A stretch of DNA of 64,000 nucleotides, from the NCBI RefSeq assembly GCF_000799735.1, contig NZ_JUHH01000001.1:2232001-2296000 (forward strand), read 5' to 3'. Under the pieces are notes generated by a model. That model saw nothing but the letters and a program-made list of their open reading frames with translations. It was not told the DNA's origin and did not search any database. Source of the DNA: Methylotenera sp. G11 (GTDB lineage Bacteria > Pseudomonadota > Gammaproteobacteria > Burkholderiales > Methylophilaceae). A program made the translations under genes and the position numbers. Shown here piece after piece: positions 10,004 through 18,670 of this stretch (its first letter is position 1; each line of letters opens with the position of its first letter).

Positions 10004-10477
10004 ATGAAATTATTCAATACATTATTAGCAGGTGTTTGTTTGTTGGGTTTGGGCGCATGCCAGGCTGAATCCAACCCGGCGAACGCAGAAAAAACCACAG
10101 CAAAGGAAACAGTAACCATGGCTGGAAACATTACAGAACTACAGAAAATCGACACCCAGGTAGGTACCGGCCGCGAAGCCGAGCCCGGCTTTAATGTCAC
10201 CGTGCATTACACTGGCTGGCTATATGACCCGGCAGCTAAAGATGGCAAAGGCAAAAAATTTGACAGCAGCCTGGATCGTGGCCAGCCATTCAATTTTTTT
10301 CTCGGCGGCGGCCAGGTGATTCAGGGTTGGGATGAAGGTTTTGCCGGTATGAAGATCGGCGGTAAACGTACATTGATCATCCCATCAGAAATGGGTTACG
10401 GTGCGCGTGGTGCAGGCGGGGCGATACCTCCAAATGCCAACCTTATTTTTGATGTTGAATTACTGAACGTAAAATAA
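10004..10477 (+). CDS. FKBP-type peptidyl-prolyl cis-trans isomerase lipoprotein
   Basis: Envelope foldase catalysing proline cis-trans isomerisation. A lipoprotein signal with lipobox LGAC places the acylated Cys at residue 19, followed by a linker and a single FKBP domain from about residue 48 to 157: VTVHYTGWL, KFDSSLDRGQPF, VIQGWDEGFAGM, IPSEMGYGARG and PPNANLIFDVELL are all standard FKBP positions. The ATG at 10004 is chosen because it starts the signal peptide; the open frame runs 7 codons further up. Monocistronic, between the repeat element and the osmC-like gene. Confidence 0.94.
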   Translation: MKLFNTLLAGVCLLGLGACQAESNPANAEKTTAKETVTMAGNITELQKIDTQVGTGREAEPGFNVTVHYTGWLYDPAAKDGKGKKFDSSLDRGQPFNFFLGGGQVIQGWDEGFAGMKIGGKRTLIIPSEMGYGARGAGGAIPPNANLIFDVELLNVK

Positions 10478-10617
10478 AAATGTGATTCTTATCGTCATGC
10501 TGCGCTGCCTGCAACAGATAATGTTTTGCATGCGCGTTGTCTGTTGCGCGCCATGCCGCTTAGCTTGATGGAAATGCCCTTAACGGGCAAAGAATGACAC
10601 TTTAGCAGGAGAGCTTT

Positions 10618-11046
10618 ATGCACGTAAGAGTTAAATGGATAGATGGCGTCAGTTTCGTCGGTGAGTCTGAAACCGGCCATGCGGTTGTGCTGGATGGCGC
10701 GCCAGAAAGCGGTGGCCGCAATATCGGCATGCGCCCTATGGAGATGCTGCTGATCGGTATGGGGGCCTGCACCTCATTTGATGTGGTTGCCATACTTAAA
10801 AAAGGTCGTCAGCCTATTGTGGACTGTGTCGCTGAGATTGAAGCTGAGCGCGCCGATGAAATACCAAAAGTATTCACCAAAATTCATGTGCACTTTGTCG
10901 TTACGGGGAATGACCTGAATCCGGCGCAGGTGGAACGCGCTGTTAAGCTGTCGGCTGAGAAATACTGTTCGGCTTCGATTATGCTGGGTAAGAGCGTTGA
11001 AATTACCCACGATTTTGAAATAAAACCACTGACTTTAGACGTTTAA
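10618..11046 (+). CDS. OsmC/YhfA family protein
   Basis: OsmC-like alpha/beta fold; many members are thiol peroxidases for organic hydroperoxides. The 142-residue product carries the two conserved cysteines, Cys51 in MGACTSFDV and Cys117 in EKYCSAS, and the MRPMEMLLIGMGAC helix typical of the YhfA branch. AGGAG lies 7 bases before the ATG. Function in this branch is not firmly established, so the family name is safer than a named enzyme. Convergent with the DUF2322 gene; an inverted repeat lies between them. Confidence 0.92.
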   Translation: MHVRVKWIDGVSFVGESETGHAVVLDGAPESGGRNIGMRPMEMLLIGMGACTSFDVVAILKKGRQPIVDCVAEIEAERADEIPKVFTKIHVHFVVTGNDLNPAQVERAVKLSAEKYCSASIMLGKSVEITHDFEIKPLTLDV

Positions 11047-11059
11047 AACACCGGCTGTG

Positions 11060-11111
11060 TCATCTCAAGCTAGCTGCGCAGGCTGACTCTTGTTTCACTG
11101 GTTTGAGATGA
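11060..11111. terminator. Inverted repeat between convergent genes
   Basis: A perfect 9-base inverted repeat, TCATCTCAA at 11060-11068 and TTGAGATGA at 11103-11111, with a 34-base loop, lies between the convergent osmC-like and DUF2322 genes. It has no long T tract, so it is only a possible bidirectional terminator or mRNA 3'-end structure. Confidence 0.35.
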
Positions 11112-11136
11112 TGTACTGCAATTACCTGCTGCTGGA

Positions 11137-11460
11137 TCAGGGTTTGGTTTCAATCAGCTTCACGGCCAGCGGCTGTTCATCCTCGAGAATGTTCAGCAGG
11201 CGATCTACGTTAGGGTGTTTCCCCGGACAGTTCTCCGCATCTTCCGTATGTTCCGCATACAGGCTCAGGCCTTCTACGGCCGCATCCATGGAAATTTCAC
11301 CATACATGCGCGCAAGGTGGCTGTAGACTTTTAATGAGCCCTGGCTGCCGGGTTTGTTCTCAATCACACCTTCCAGGGTGCCGTCTTTTTTATAAAGTTC
11401 AATGCGCTCTACATGGGAGGCATCGTCCAGTGTTAATAGTACGTCGCTGAATTTTTGCAT
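11137..11460 (-). CDS. DUF2322 family protein
   Basis: Small soluble protein, 107 residues. The pattern GSLKVYSHLARMYG, then EGLSLYAEHTEDA, then GKHPNVDRLL matches my memory of DUF2322, a proteobacterial family without assigned function. No signal peptide, membrane span or metal site is evident. ATG at 11460 follows a GAGGT-type sequence. It lies downstream of coq7 on the same strand (61-base gap), so co-transcription is possible. Confidence 0.8.
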   Translation of the reverse strand: MQKFSDVLLTLDDASHVERIELYKKDGTLEGVIENKPGSQGSLKVYSHLARMYGEISMDAAVEGLSLYAEHTEDAENCPGKHPNVDRLLNILEDEQPLAVKLIETKP

Positions 11461-11521
11461 TTTGATAGTTACCTCAATTAGTTATGTGGACGCATGGTCA
11501 TATGCGTTAGTCATTCATCTA

Positions 11522-12154
11522 TTAAAAATGATAGGTGGAAGCCGTCATCAGTTTTGACATCTGTTTCATGCAGAACTTGACCGGTGCGGGTAATTGCGCG
11601 GCGCCGTGCAGTTTTGCGTCATTGGCATGTTTGGCTTCATCTACACGCATTTGTTCAACAATCCTGCGGGATTTCTCATCGGCCTCCGGCAACTGGGTGA
11701 GATGGCTGGTCAGGTGCTCTCCTACCTGTTTTTCGGTTTCTTCCAGAAAACCCAGGCTCCATTTGTCACCAAGTGCCCCGGCAACAGTGCCGATTGCAAA
11801 AGAACCGGCATAGAACAGCGGGTTCAGTACGCTGGTATGTCCGCCAAGCTCATGGATGCGCGTTTTGCACCACGCCAGGTGTTCAGTCTCTTCACGGGCG
11901 GCCTGCTGCATGGTTTTGCTGGTTGCCGCATCGCGGGCGGTGATGGCCTGGCCGCTGTATAAAGCCTGTGCGCAGACTTCGCCGGTATGGTTGACGCGCA
12001 TCAGCGCACTGGCATGTCTTTTCTCGGCGTCCGTGAGCTGGGCTTCGGACAGCCCTTCATCCGGATGCGCACGCTGGCTGTGCGGCTTGGCGAGCAGTGT
12101 GCGCAGGCCGGTATCGAATTCGGTAATGAGTTTGTCTAAGGTTGAATGTCTCAT
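11522..12154 (-). CDS. coq7: Ubiquinone biosynthesis di-iron monooxygenase Coq7
   Basis: Coq7/CatF catalyses the last hydroxylation of the ubiquinone ring (3-demethoxyubiquinol hydroxylase) at the membrane face. The 210-residue product shows the di-iron ligand motifs in order: MRVNHTGEVCAQALY (Glu), REETEHLAWC (Glu and ExxH), EETEKQVGEHL (Glu) and MRVDEAKHAND (ExxH). Length and spacing are normal, and the terminal MTASTYHF is typical of proteobacterial Coq7. Its presence fits an aerobic betaproteobacterium using ubiquinone. Confidence 0.96.
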   Translation of the reverse strand: MRHSTLDKLITEFDTGLRTLLAKPHSQRAHPDEGLSEAQLTDAEKRHASALMRVNHTGEVCAQALYSGQAITARDAATSKTMQQAAREETEHLAWCKTRIHELGGHTSVLNPLFYAGSFAIGTVAGALGDKWSLGFLEETEKQVGEHLTSHLTQLPEADEKSRRIVEQMRVDEAKHANDAKLHGAAQLPAPVKFCMKQMSKLMTASTYHF

Positions 12155-12370
12155 GCTGATATTTTACGCCTAAATATTGCCGGTGAATCCCATCTGGACG
12201 GCAATAATTTGTATTGCCTGCGCCACTGCATGCGTAAACTGTATGCGGTGGCAAGCCTGCTTCAGTGGTGCACTCTTTAAACAGATAAGGTCATGGCTGA
12301 ATTATAAACGTTTTCAACCGGCTGAATGGCTGAAATAGGGGCGCAGATGGCGCACGGATTGCAGATGTAA
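12155..12370. other. Gene-free region between ctpA and coq7
   Basis: About 216 bases with no credible gene. It contains one inverted repeat around 12220-12251 (GCCACTGCAT pairing with ATGCGGTGGC across a short loop). As both flanking genes are on the minus strand, this holds the coq7 promoter and the end of the ctpA transcript. I see no recognisable RNA family. Confidence 0.4.
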
Positions 12371-12397
12371 AAAAACCGCCTTTAACAAAGGCGGTTT
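12371..12397 (-). terminator. Rho-independent terminator of ctpA
   Basis: AAACCGCC and GGCGGTTT form an 8-base stem around a 9-base loop; on the minus strand the stem is followed by a run of seven T. It sits 20 bases after the ctpA stop. Confidence 0.85.
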
Positions 12398-12416
12398 GAT
12401 CATGCTTTAAAGAAGA

Positions 12417-13865
12417 TTAATTGGTCTTGGCAGCTTCAGCCTTTGCGGGCGGCTCGGATTTTACCGGCAGGCCTTTTAGCAGGTTCATTGCCTGTACGAA
12501 TTGAATGTCATCCTTGCTCGCCGGCTCGATCGGAGCGGGTGGCTCGGCATATTTCTTCTCGTTGATTTTTTCTTTGGCGGCTTCTTTAGCGGCATTCGTC
12601 ACAACAGGTTTTACCGGTTCGGCGGACTTCTCATCTTTGGGATTCGACAGATGGCGTGTCAGGTCAGCCTCGTGAATGTTGCCGGACTGGTCTGTACCGT
12701 CTTCAACGATGTAATCGGGCACGATGCCTTTCGCCTGGATTGAGCGGCCTTTAGGCGTGAAGTAGCGTGCGGTCGTGAGTTTGATCGCAGCACCGTTGTT
12801 CATAGGCATAATGGTCTGCACTGAGCCTTTACCGAAGCTCTGTGTGCCGATCACGGCTGCGCGTTTGTGATCCTGCAAGGCGCCGGCCACGATCTCGGAA
12901 GCTGAAGCAGAGCCGCTGTTGATGAGTACAGCCATCGGCACTGTCTTCAGGTCTTCGGGCAAGTCACGGATATAGTCATTGGCTGCACCGCCGCGGGCGT
13001 AATTTTCCGGAATGGCGGTCAACTGCATTTTGGAATCAGGAGCGCGGCCTTCGGTATAAACCACAAGCTCGCCTTTGGGCAGGAACGCTGCGGAAACGCC
13101 TACGGCACCATTGAGCAAACCGCCCGGGTCATTGCGCAAGTCCAGGACAAAGCCTTTGAACGGACCTTTGTTTTCGGAATGCAGCGTTTTAATGGCTTTG
13201 GCCAGGTCTTCAACGGTACGCTCCTGGAATTGGGTGATCCTTACGTAAGCGTAACCGGGTTCAGGCATTTTGTACTTCACGCTTTTGTTTTTAATCACAT
13301 CGCGTGTCAGCGTGAATAATAATGGCTTGGTTTCGTTCTTGCGCACAACGGTCAGCACGATCTGGGTGCCGGGTTTGCCGCGCATGCGTTTTACCGCATC
13401 GTTCAGGGTCATGCCTTTTACCGGGGTTTCATCCAGCTTGATCACCAAGTCGCCGCTTTTCAGGCCGGCTGCGTATGCCGGTGAATCTTCGATCGGGGAC
13501 ACTACCTTGACCAGGCCGTCTTCCATGCCGACTTCAATACCCAGACCGCCGAACTCACCCTGCGTCGCAGTTTGCATATCCTTGAATGCATCCGGATCCA
13601 GGTAGGTCGAGTGTGGGTCGAGGCCGGTCAGCATGCCGCTGATGGCTTCTGAAATCAGTTTTTTGTCCTCTACGGTTTCTACATAATCGCTTTTGATTTT
13701 GCCGAACACTTCGGCAAATGCACGCAAGTCGTCGAGCGGTAACTGTGGTTTCACCATTTTTTCGGCTACAGCAGAATAGGTCAGGCTGAGCATGAGCCCA
13801 AGCACGAGGCCGGAGCCTACCAGTCCTATTTTTGTAAAACGGTGATGTTTGTTTTGTACTTGCAT
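12417..13865 (-). CDS. ctpA: S41 family carboxy-terminal processing protease
   Basis: Periplasmic tail-specific serine protease. The 482-residue product has an N-terminal membrane/signal segment (IGLVGSGLVLGLMLSL, about 13-28), a PDZ domain around residues 95-185 (GLGIEVGMEDGLVKVV, GDLVIKLD), and the S41 core with the Ser/Lys dyad: Ser in NSGSASASE (about residue 317) and Lys in GTQSFGKGSVQT (about 344). The C-terminal ~90 residues are Lys/Glu/Pro/Ala-rich and probably disordered. Monocistronic with its own terminator. Confidence 0.94.
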   Translation of the reverse strand: MQVQNKHHRFTKIGLVGSGLVLGLMLSLTYSAVAEKMVKPQLPLDDLRAFAEVFGKIKSDYVETVEDKKLISEAISGMLTGLDPHSTYLDPDAFKDMQTATQGEFGGLGIEVGMEDGLVKVVSPIEDSPAYAAGLKSGDLVIKLDETPVKGMTLNDAVKRMRGKPGTQIVLTVVRKNETKPLLFTLTRDVIKNKSVKYKMPEPGYAYVRITQFQERTVEDLAKAIKTLHSENKGPFKGFVLDLRNDPGGLLNGAVGVSAAFLPKGELVVYTEGRAPDSKMQLTAIPENYARGGAANDYIRDLPEDLKTVPMAVLINSGSASASEIVAGALQDHKRAAVIGTQSFGKGSVQTIMPMNNGAAIKLTTARYFTPKGRSIQAKGIVPDYIVEDGTDQSGNIHEADLTRHLSNPKDEKSAEPVKPVVTNAAKEAAKEKINEKKYAEPPAPIEPASKDDIQFVQAMNLLKGLPVKSEPPAKAEAAKTN

Positions 13866-14029
13866 GTATTATTATTCCCAGCAAATGATGTTGTATTCGG
13901 CCTGTAAATGCGTCAATCAAACGTTTTGCACTCGACACATTCTAAGAGTTTTAAATATATGATTAGTTTCAGTATTGAATATATTATTTGAGTGATACAT
14001 ATTAAACTATATCGGTCAGGACATACAAA

Positions 14030-14314
14030 TTGAGTGAGAATATCGTTGAAATTACCTATTGCACGCAATGCCGCTGGCTGCTGCGTGCAGCATGGCTTGC
14101 CCAGGAGCTGCTGACAACATTCGAGCAGGATTTAACCAGTGTTGCCTTAAAACCGGGTACCGGCGGTATTTTTGAAATCACCCTGAATGGTGAGTTGATA
14201 TACTCACGCAAAGATGCCGGGCGCTTTCCGGAAGCCAAAGAGGTTAAGCAATTGATACGCGACCATATCGACCCGGAGCGGGATTTGGGGCATAGTGATA
14301 GAATCAGAGAGTGA
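14030..14314 (+). CDS. SelT/SelW/SelH (Rdx) family thioredoxin-fold protein
   Basis: Ninety-four residues with the Rdx-family CxxC at residues 11-14 (ITYCTQCRWLLRAAW), the central FEQDLTSVALKPGTGGIFEI and the RFPEAKEVKQLIRD helix, matching bacterial SelW-like proteins. The selenocysteine position of eukaryotic SelW is a plain Cys here. A redox or thiol role is inferred from the family; substrates are unknown. The only in-frame start near the conserved region is TTG at 14030. Divergent from ctpA. Confidence 0.85.
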   Translation: MSENIVEITYCTQCRWLLRAAWLAQELLTTFEQDLTSVALKPGTGGIFEITLNGELIYSRKDAGRFPEAKEVKQLIRDHIDPERDLGHSDRIRE

Positions 14315-14442
14315 TCATCCTCAGGGCTGTATTTTTAGCCGCCATACGTTTTTTTAATGGATGATTTGATGCAGCTGTAATTTATTCAGATGCAATGAAG
14401 TTATTCATTAGTTTGTAAAATTTCCTAATAAGGAGCATGAAT

Positions 14443-14904
14443 ATGTCAGCAGACCATAAAACAGATAATTCTGTAATTAACGCATTAAATACCATTCTGG
14501 AGCTTGAGTTGGCGGGAGTGGTCAGGTACACCCATTATTCATTGATGGTGTTCGGTTATAACCGGATCCCGATCGTATCGTGGCTGCGCAGCCAGGCAAC
14601 CGAGTCACTGGACCATGCGAATAAGGCCGGCGAGATCATTACCCACCTTGGCGGGCATCCGTCATTGTCTATCGGCCCGCTGCTCGAAACGCATAACCAC
14701 GACATCGGCGATATCCTGCGCGAATCCTTGGCGCATGAAACGGTTGCGCTGAATGCCTATAAAGCATTGCTGAAACTGGTGGAAGGCGGCTCCGTGATGC
14801 TTGAAGAATATGCCAGGGAAATGATTTACCAAGAAGAACTGCATTTGGGCGAAGTGGATAAAATGCTGCGCAAGCCCGGAGACCTGGCAAAATTCCATGG
14901 CTGA
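14443..14904 (+). CDS. bfr: Bacterioferritin / ferritin-like di-iron protein
   Basis: Four-helix-bundle iron-storage or ferroxidase protein, 153 residues. Ligand-type residues appear in the expected order: LELELAGVVRYTHY (Glu, Tyr), ATESLDHANKAGEI (Glu, ExxH spacing), LAHETVALNAYKAL (Glu) and YQEELHLGEVDKML (Glu and His). The ATG at 14443 is preferred because AGGAG at 14431-14435 is 7 bases away; the ATG at 14437 is too close. A haem-binding Met cannot be assigned safely, so it could be a bacterioferritin or a related Dps/Bfr-like ferritin. Confidence 0.88.
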   Translation: MSADHKTDNSVINALNTILELELAGVVRYTHYSLMVFGYNRIPIVSWLRSQATESLDHANKAGEIITHLGGHPSLSIGPLLETHNHDIGDILRESLAHETVALNAYKALLKLVEGGSVMLEEYAREMIYQEELHLGEVDKMLRKPGDLAKFHG

Positions 14905-14962
14905 ATGATGTGACATGAATGCAGGCTGGTTCAATACGTCCAATATTGAATATTGCAGCAAT

Positions 14963-14992
14963 TAAAAAAGCAGCCAACTGGCTGCTTTTTTA
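14963..14992. terminator. Bidirectional terminator between bfr and the NlpC/P60 gene
   Basis: AAAAAAGCAGCC and GGCTGCTTTTTT form a stem with a short AACT loop, flanked by A on one side and T on the other, so it can serve both convergent genes. The stop codon of the NlpC/P60 gene lies in its right arm. Confidence 0.85.
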
Positions 14993-15547
14993 ATTGCCTT
15001 TCACCGATGCGTCAATGCGCTGTGCGCCGTTAAAGCGTTTTTCCCAGTAGCTGCTTTGCATGTCTTCCACACGCACGCCACCGCCGCTGCTTGGTGAGTG
15101 GATAAAGCGGTTGTTGCCCAGGTAGATGCCTACGTGCGAGAACGTGGATCTTAAGGTGTTGAAGAACACCAGGTCACCCGGCTGTAATTCGCTTTTTGGG
15201 ATGGTTTTGCCTAACTGGCTGATTGCACGGGCGCCATGTGGCAGCGTCAGGTTGCCTGCCTGCTGGTACACATAGCGTACAAAGCCGCTGCAATCGAAGC
15301 CGGATTCCGGCGATTTCCCGCCATACTGGTAGCGAACGCCGGTAAGGCTCAATGCATTGACCAGCACCTCACGCGCACGCTCCGGCCAGCTTGCTTCATC
15401 AATATCCTGCGTATCGATTCTGGAAGTTTGTATCTGACGTTCGAGTATCAGGTCGGTTTTGGCCGGTGCGGCAGGATTTGCCGCGCAGGCTGTGCTGACG
15501 ATGGCGAGCAGGAGGCAAACGAGGGAAGTAGTAGGGAATTTAATCAC
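14990..15547 (-). CDS. NlpC/P60 family cell-wall peptidase
   Basis: Secreted cysteine peptidase that cleaves peptidoglycan stem peptides. From the GTG at 15547 the product is 185 residues: an N-terminal export signal (TTSLVCLLLAIVSTACA; the lipobox STAC is poor, so lipidation is uncertain), then an NlpC/P60 domain with Cys86 (FDCSGFV), His138 (FSHVGIYL) and His150 (RFIHSP) as the catalytic triad. The open frame extends to 15646, but those residues precede the signal and overlap the intergenic region. No strong Shine-Dalgarno marks either start. Confidence 0.88.
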   Translation of the reverse strand: MIKFPTTSLVCLLLAIVSTACAANPAAPAKTDLILERQIQTSRIDTQDIDEASWPERAREVLVNALSLTGVRYQYGGKSPESGFDCSGFVRYVYQQAGNLTLPHGARAISQLGKTIPKSELQPGDLVFFNTLRSTFSHVGIYLGNNRFIHSPSSGGGVRVEDMQSSYWEKRFNGAQRIDASVKGN

Positions 15548-15690
15548 GCAGACATTATAGTAAAGTTGCTGCGAAGTGCCAAACGGGTTTTCAGCTTCAC
15601 GTCCAGACAAGCGGCAGGTGTCACCGGATTCTGAATTTATCTCCATAATTTGGCAGGATGGGCACTAAGTCATGGGATAATCGCGCTCTT

Positions 15691-17616
15691 ATGAGTGAAT
15701 ATAGTATCCGCCAGGTTTTTGAAAAAGATGGGGTTCTCGCCACGCAGATCGAGGGCTACCATGAGCGTACCCAGCAGCTGGAAATGGCCTTGGCAATTGC
15801 CGATGCCATTGAGCACAACAAGCAGCTGGTGGCCGAGGCCGGTACCGGTACCGGCAAGACTTTCGCTTATCTGGTGCCGGCACTGCTGACAGGCGGGAAA
15901 GTCATTATCTCTACCGGCACCAAAAACCTGCAGGACCAGCTCTTTAATCGTGATTTGCCCAATGTGCGCGATGCGCTCAAAGTGCCGGTCACCGTAGCGA
16001 TGCTGAAAGGGCGCTCGAATTATGTGTGCCATTACCACCTGGAACGGGCTGCGAATGAAGGCCGTTTTGCGTCGCGTGATGATGCCAAATACCTGCACGT
16101 CATCAAGAATTTTACCGAGAATACCAAGACCGGCGATAAAAGCGAGCTGAACACCGTGCCTGAAAACGCCAGCATCTGGGCAAACGTGACATCAACCCGC
16201 GATAACTGCCTGGGTGGCGATTGCAGTTTCTATAAAGACTGCTTTGTGATGGAAGCGCGTAAGCAAGCGCTGGCGGCCGATGTCGTAGTGGTCAATCACC
16301 ACTTGTTTTTTGCCGATGTCATGCTACGCGATGAGGGGGTGGCCGAACTGCTGCCTAGCGCCAACACGGTGATTTTTGATGAGGCGCACCAGCTGCCTGA
16401 GGTGGCAGGGCTGTTCTTCGGTGAGGATGTTTCAACCAGCCAGCTGATCGAGCTGGCGCGTGATTGCACCGCCGCGCACCTGAGCATGGCTAAAGACTGT
16501 ATTGAACTGGGCGAAATCATTCCCGTGCTGGAAAAAGCCTGTAAGGATTTCAGGCTCGTGTTTGCCTACGAAGGCTCCCGTATGCCGGTGCAGAAGGCGC
16601 TGGCACTGAAAGGCTTCCAGGATGCGTTTGCGCATATGCTGAGCCAGTTGCAGGCATTGGCGCGGGTGCTGGAGACGCAGGCTGCACGCGACCCCTTGCT
16701 GGAAAAATGCTGGCAGCGCAGCATGGCGCTGCAGGATTTATTGAGCCGCTGGCAATCTGCCGAGAATCATAACCTGGTGCGCTGGGTCGAGGTGTTCACG
16801 CAGTCTGTGCAGCTGCATGCTACGCCGCTCAGTGTGGCAGAAGGTTTCGGTAAACAGTTGAATGCACAGCCGCGTGCGTGGATATTCACATCGGCGACGC
16901 TTGCCGTCAAGAACGATTTCAGCCATTACCTGGCGCAGATGGGGTTGCAGGATGCGACGACCTCGGCCTGGCAAAGCCCTTTTAATTACCAGGAGCAGGC
17001 ATTGTTCTATGTGCCGCCTGATATGCCGGACCCCAATAGCCCTTCCTATTCTGCCTGTGTAGCCGCAGCTGCGCTGCCGGTGTTGCGCGCCAGCGGCGGC
17101 CGGGCTTTTGTGCTGTCCACCAGCCTGCGCGCGATGCGTGAGATTCATGCCTTGCTAAAAGAGGCGTTTTCTGAAAATGGGATCGAGAGCCCCTTGCTTT
17201 TGCAGGGCGACAGCTCTCGCACCGAGCTGCTGGATCGTTTCCGTAAACTGGGCAATGCCGTACTGGTCGGTTCGCAAAGCTTCTGGGAAGGCGTTGATGT
17301 GCGCGGCGAAGCCCTGAGTGTCGTCATCATCGATAAATTGCCGTTTGCGCCGCCCGATGACCCGGTCCTGTCAGCGCGCGTCGATAAACTCAATGCCGAA
17401 GGCAAGAACGCTTTTATGGAATACCAGCTGCCGTATTCGGTGATCACCCTGAAGCAGGGCGCAGGGCGCCTGATCCGCGACGAGAATGACCGCGGTGTGC
17501 TGATGATCTGCGACCCGCGTCTGATCAGCAAGGCTTATGGCAGAAAAATCTGGCAGAGCCTGCCGCCGTTCAAGCGCACCCGGGTGCTGGCCGATGTTGA
17601 GGCATTCTTTGCCTAG
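15691..17616 (+). CDS. YoaA/DinG-type ATP-dependent DNA helicase (XPD family)
   Basis: 5'-3' superfamily 2 helicase with an Fe-S cluster, involved in repair or replication-fork rescue. The 641-residue product matches YoaA (about 636) better than DinG (about 716). Visible motifs: Walker A AGTGTGKT near residue 50, the four Fe-S cysteines (NYVCHYH, then DNCLGGDCSFYKDC), DEAH near 230, motif III FTSATL, and VGSQSFWEGVDVRG plus GAGRLIRDENDRG near the C-terminus. The ATG at 15691 starts the conserved region; the longer frame from 15658 adds 11 non-conserved residues. Confidence 0.92.
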   Translation: MSEYSIRQVFEKDGVLATQIEGYHERTQQLEMALAIADAIEHNKQLVAEAGTGTGKTFAYLVPALLTGGKVIISTGTKNLQDQLFNRDLPNVRDALKVPVTVAMLKGRSNYVCHYHLERAANEGRFASRDDAKYLHVIKNFTENTKTGDKSELNTVPENASIWANVTSTRDNCLGGDCSFYKDCFVMEARKQALAADVVVVNHHLFFADVMLRDEGVAELLPSANTVIFDEAHQLPEVAGLFFGEDVSTSQLIELARDCTAAHLSMAKDCIELGEIIPVLEKACKDFRLVFAYEGSRMPVQKALALKGFQDAFAHMLSQLQALARVLETQAARDPLLEKCWQRSMALQDLLSRWQSAENHNLVRWVEVFTQSVQLHATPLSVAEGFGKQLNAQPRAWIFTSATLAVKNDFSHYLAQMGLQDATTSAWQSPFNYQEQALFYVPPDMPDPNSPSYSACVAAAALPVLRASGGRAFVLSTSLRAMREIHALLKEAFSENGIESPLLLQGDSSRTELLDRFRKLGNAVLVGSQSFWEGVDVRGEALSVVIIDKLPFAPPDDPVLSARVDKLNAEGKNAFMEYQLPYSVITLKQGAGRLIRDENDRGVLMICDPRLISKAYGRKIWQSLPPFKRTRVLADVEAFFA

Positions 17617-17637
17617 GCTGTTTTTTGCCTGGGCAAT

Positions 17638-17660
17638 GGGCGCGCAGGTTTGCCGCGCCC
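17638..17660 (+). terminator. GC-rich hairpin after the helicase gene
   Basis: GGGCGCG and CGCGCCC form a 7-base stem with a 9-base loop 21 bases after the helicase stop. There is no T tract, so it may be a weak terminator or mRNA-stabilising structure. Confidence 0.4.
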
Positions 17661-17841
17661 TTGGAATCCGCTGCCTTCTTAACCCTGAGTATCTGCTTAT
17701 GCTCCTTGTATATTGCAGGTATCTGGGATCTGTAAATCAAGTGTAAAAGATATTAATAAATTGTAACTGCCGTTTTTTTGAGGTAGTTAACTGGATAGAA
17801 TGCGCGCCTTACAAAATAATAAATATTTCGGGGGAGTTCAT

Positions 17842-18117
17842 ATGCGTCATTTCTTATCTGCAGCATTCGGCGCTGCATTGTTTGCATTATCTGCTACACC
17901 AGGCTTTGCCGGTGACTGCAATAAAACAGTCATGGGCGGCGGCTGTTCCGGCCAGGCTGAAGCCGGCGTTTCTCCGCACATGCAGTCTCAAAACCCTTTG
18001 AATGCAGTGACCAAAGTAAAAGGCAAAGAGAATGCAGCCGCGCCTGCCGCTAAAGCTGCAGCACCTGCCAAAGGCGTGAAAGTCAGCAATGCAACTGGCG
18101 AGAAACCGCAGATCTAA
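17842..18117 (+). CDS. Small secreted protein with Ala/Lys-rich tail
   Basis: No family recognised. Ninety-one residues: a clear signal peptide (residues 1-22, cleavage after PGFA), a short mature N-terminus with two cysteines (GDCNKTVMGGGCSGQ) that could form a disulfide, and a low-complexity tail of Ala, Lys and Pro. GGGGGAG lies 6 bases before the ATG, giving strong translation. The open frame extends 14 codons upstream but those lack signal features. A terminator follows. Confidence 0.75.
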   Translation: MRHFLSAAFGAALFALSATPGFAGDCNKTVMGGGCSGQAEAGVSPHMQSQNPLNAVTKVKGKENAAAPAAKAAAPAKGVKVSNATGEKPQI

Positions 18118-18155
18118 GCGCTTTAAATTTTAACCCCGGGTATTGGGTGTTTTTA

Positions 18156-18187
18156 AAAGCCGACGGTTAACACTGTCGGCTTTTTTA
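18156..18187 (+). terminator. Rho-independent terminator
   Basis: AAAGCCGAC and GTCGGCTTT flank a short loop and are followed by six or more T, 38 bases after the stop of the small secreted protein. Confidence 0.88.
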
Positions 18188-18260
18188 ATTTCACTATATG
18201 CAAAAATTAAATAGCGCTATAGTGCTGTCAGTGATTACAGCAATAAAAAACGTACACACG

Positions 18261-18665
18261 ATGTCCATTATCCATATCCCGGAAACTGAATACACGCTCA
18301 CCGCGATTCGCGCGCAGGGTGCGGGCGGCCAGAACGTGAATAAGGTTTCCAGCGCGATACACCTGCGTTTCGATATTGGCGCATCTTCTTTAAGTGACTG
18401 GCTCAAGGCCAGGCTGCTGCATCTGAAAGACAGCCGTATCAGCGCTGATGGGGTGCTGGTGCTGAAAGCCCAACAGTACCGGACGCAGGAGGCCAACAAA
18501 AGGGATGCGGTGCAGCGCCTGCATGACATTGTGAATGCAGCAAATCAGGTCAGCCCGACGCGCCACGCTACGCGCCCGACGCGGGGTTCTACCCGGCGCA
18601 GATTGGAAAGTAAGACGCAACGCGGGCATATCAAGCAATTACGTGGCAAAATAGCGGCTGAATAA
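18261..18665 (+). CDS. arfB: Alternative ribosome-rescue factor / peptidyl-tRNA hydrolase ArfB
   Basis: ArfB (YaeJ) enters stalled ribosomes lacking a codon in the A site and hydrolyses peptidyl-tRNA. The 134-residue product has the GGQ motif at residues 22-24 (RAQGAGGQNVNKV), the SAIHLRFDI strand and the basic C-terminal tail (RPTRGSTRRRLESK, then KQLRGK) that binds the mRNA channel. The start at ATG 18261 matches E. coli ArfB; the longer frame adds 21 unrelated residues. Five bases separate it from tsaB. Confidence 0.94.
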   Translation: MSIIHIPETEYTLTAIRAQGAGGQNVNKVSSAIHLRFDIGASSLSDWLKARLLHLKDSRISADGVLVLKAQQYRTQEANKRDAVQRLHDIVNAANQVSPTRHATRPTRGSTRRRLESKTQRGHIKQLRGKIAAE

Positions 18666-18670
18666 ACTCT

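Noticed and set aside
14030-14314. Selenoprotein with in-frame TGA
   Set aside because: The CxxC motif is encoded by normal Cys codons and the frame has no internal TGA.
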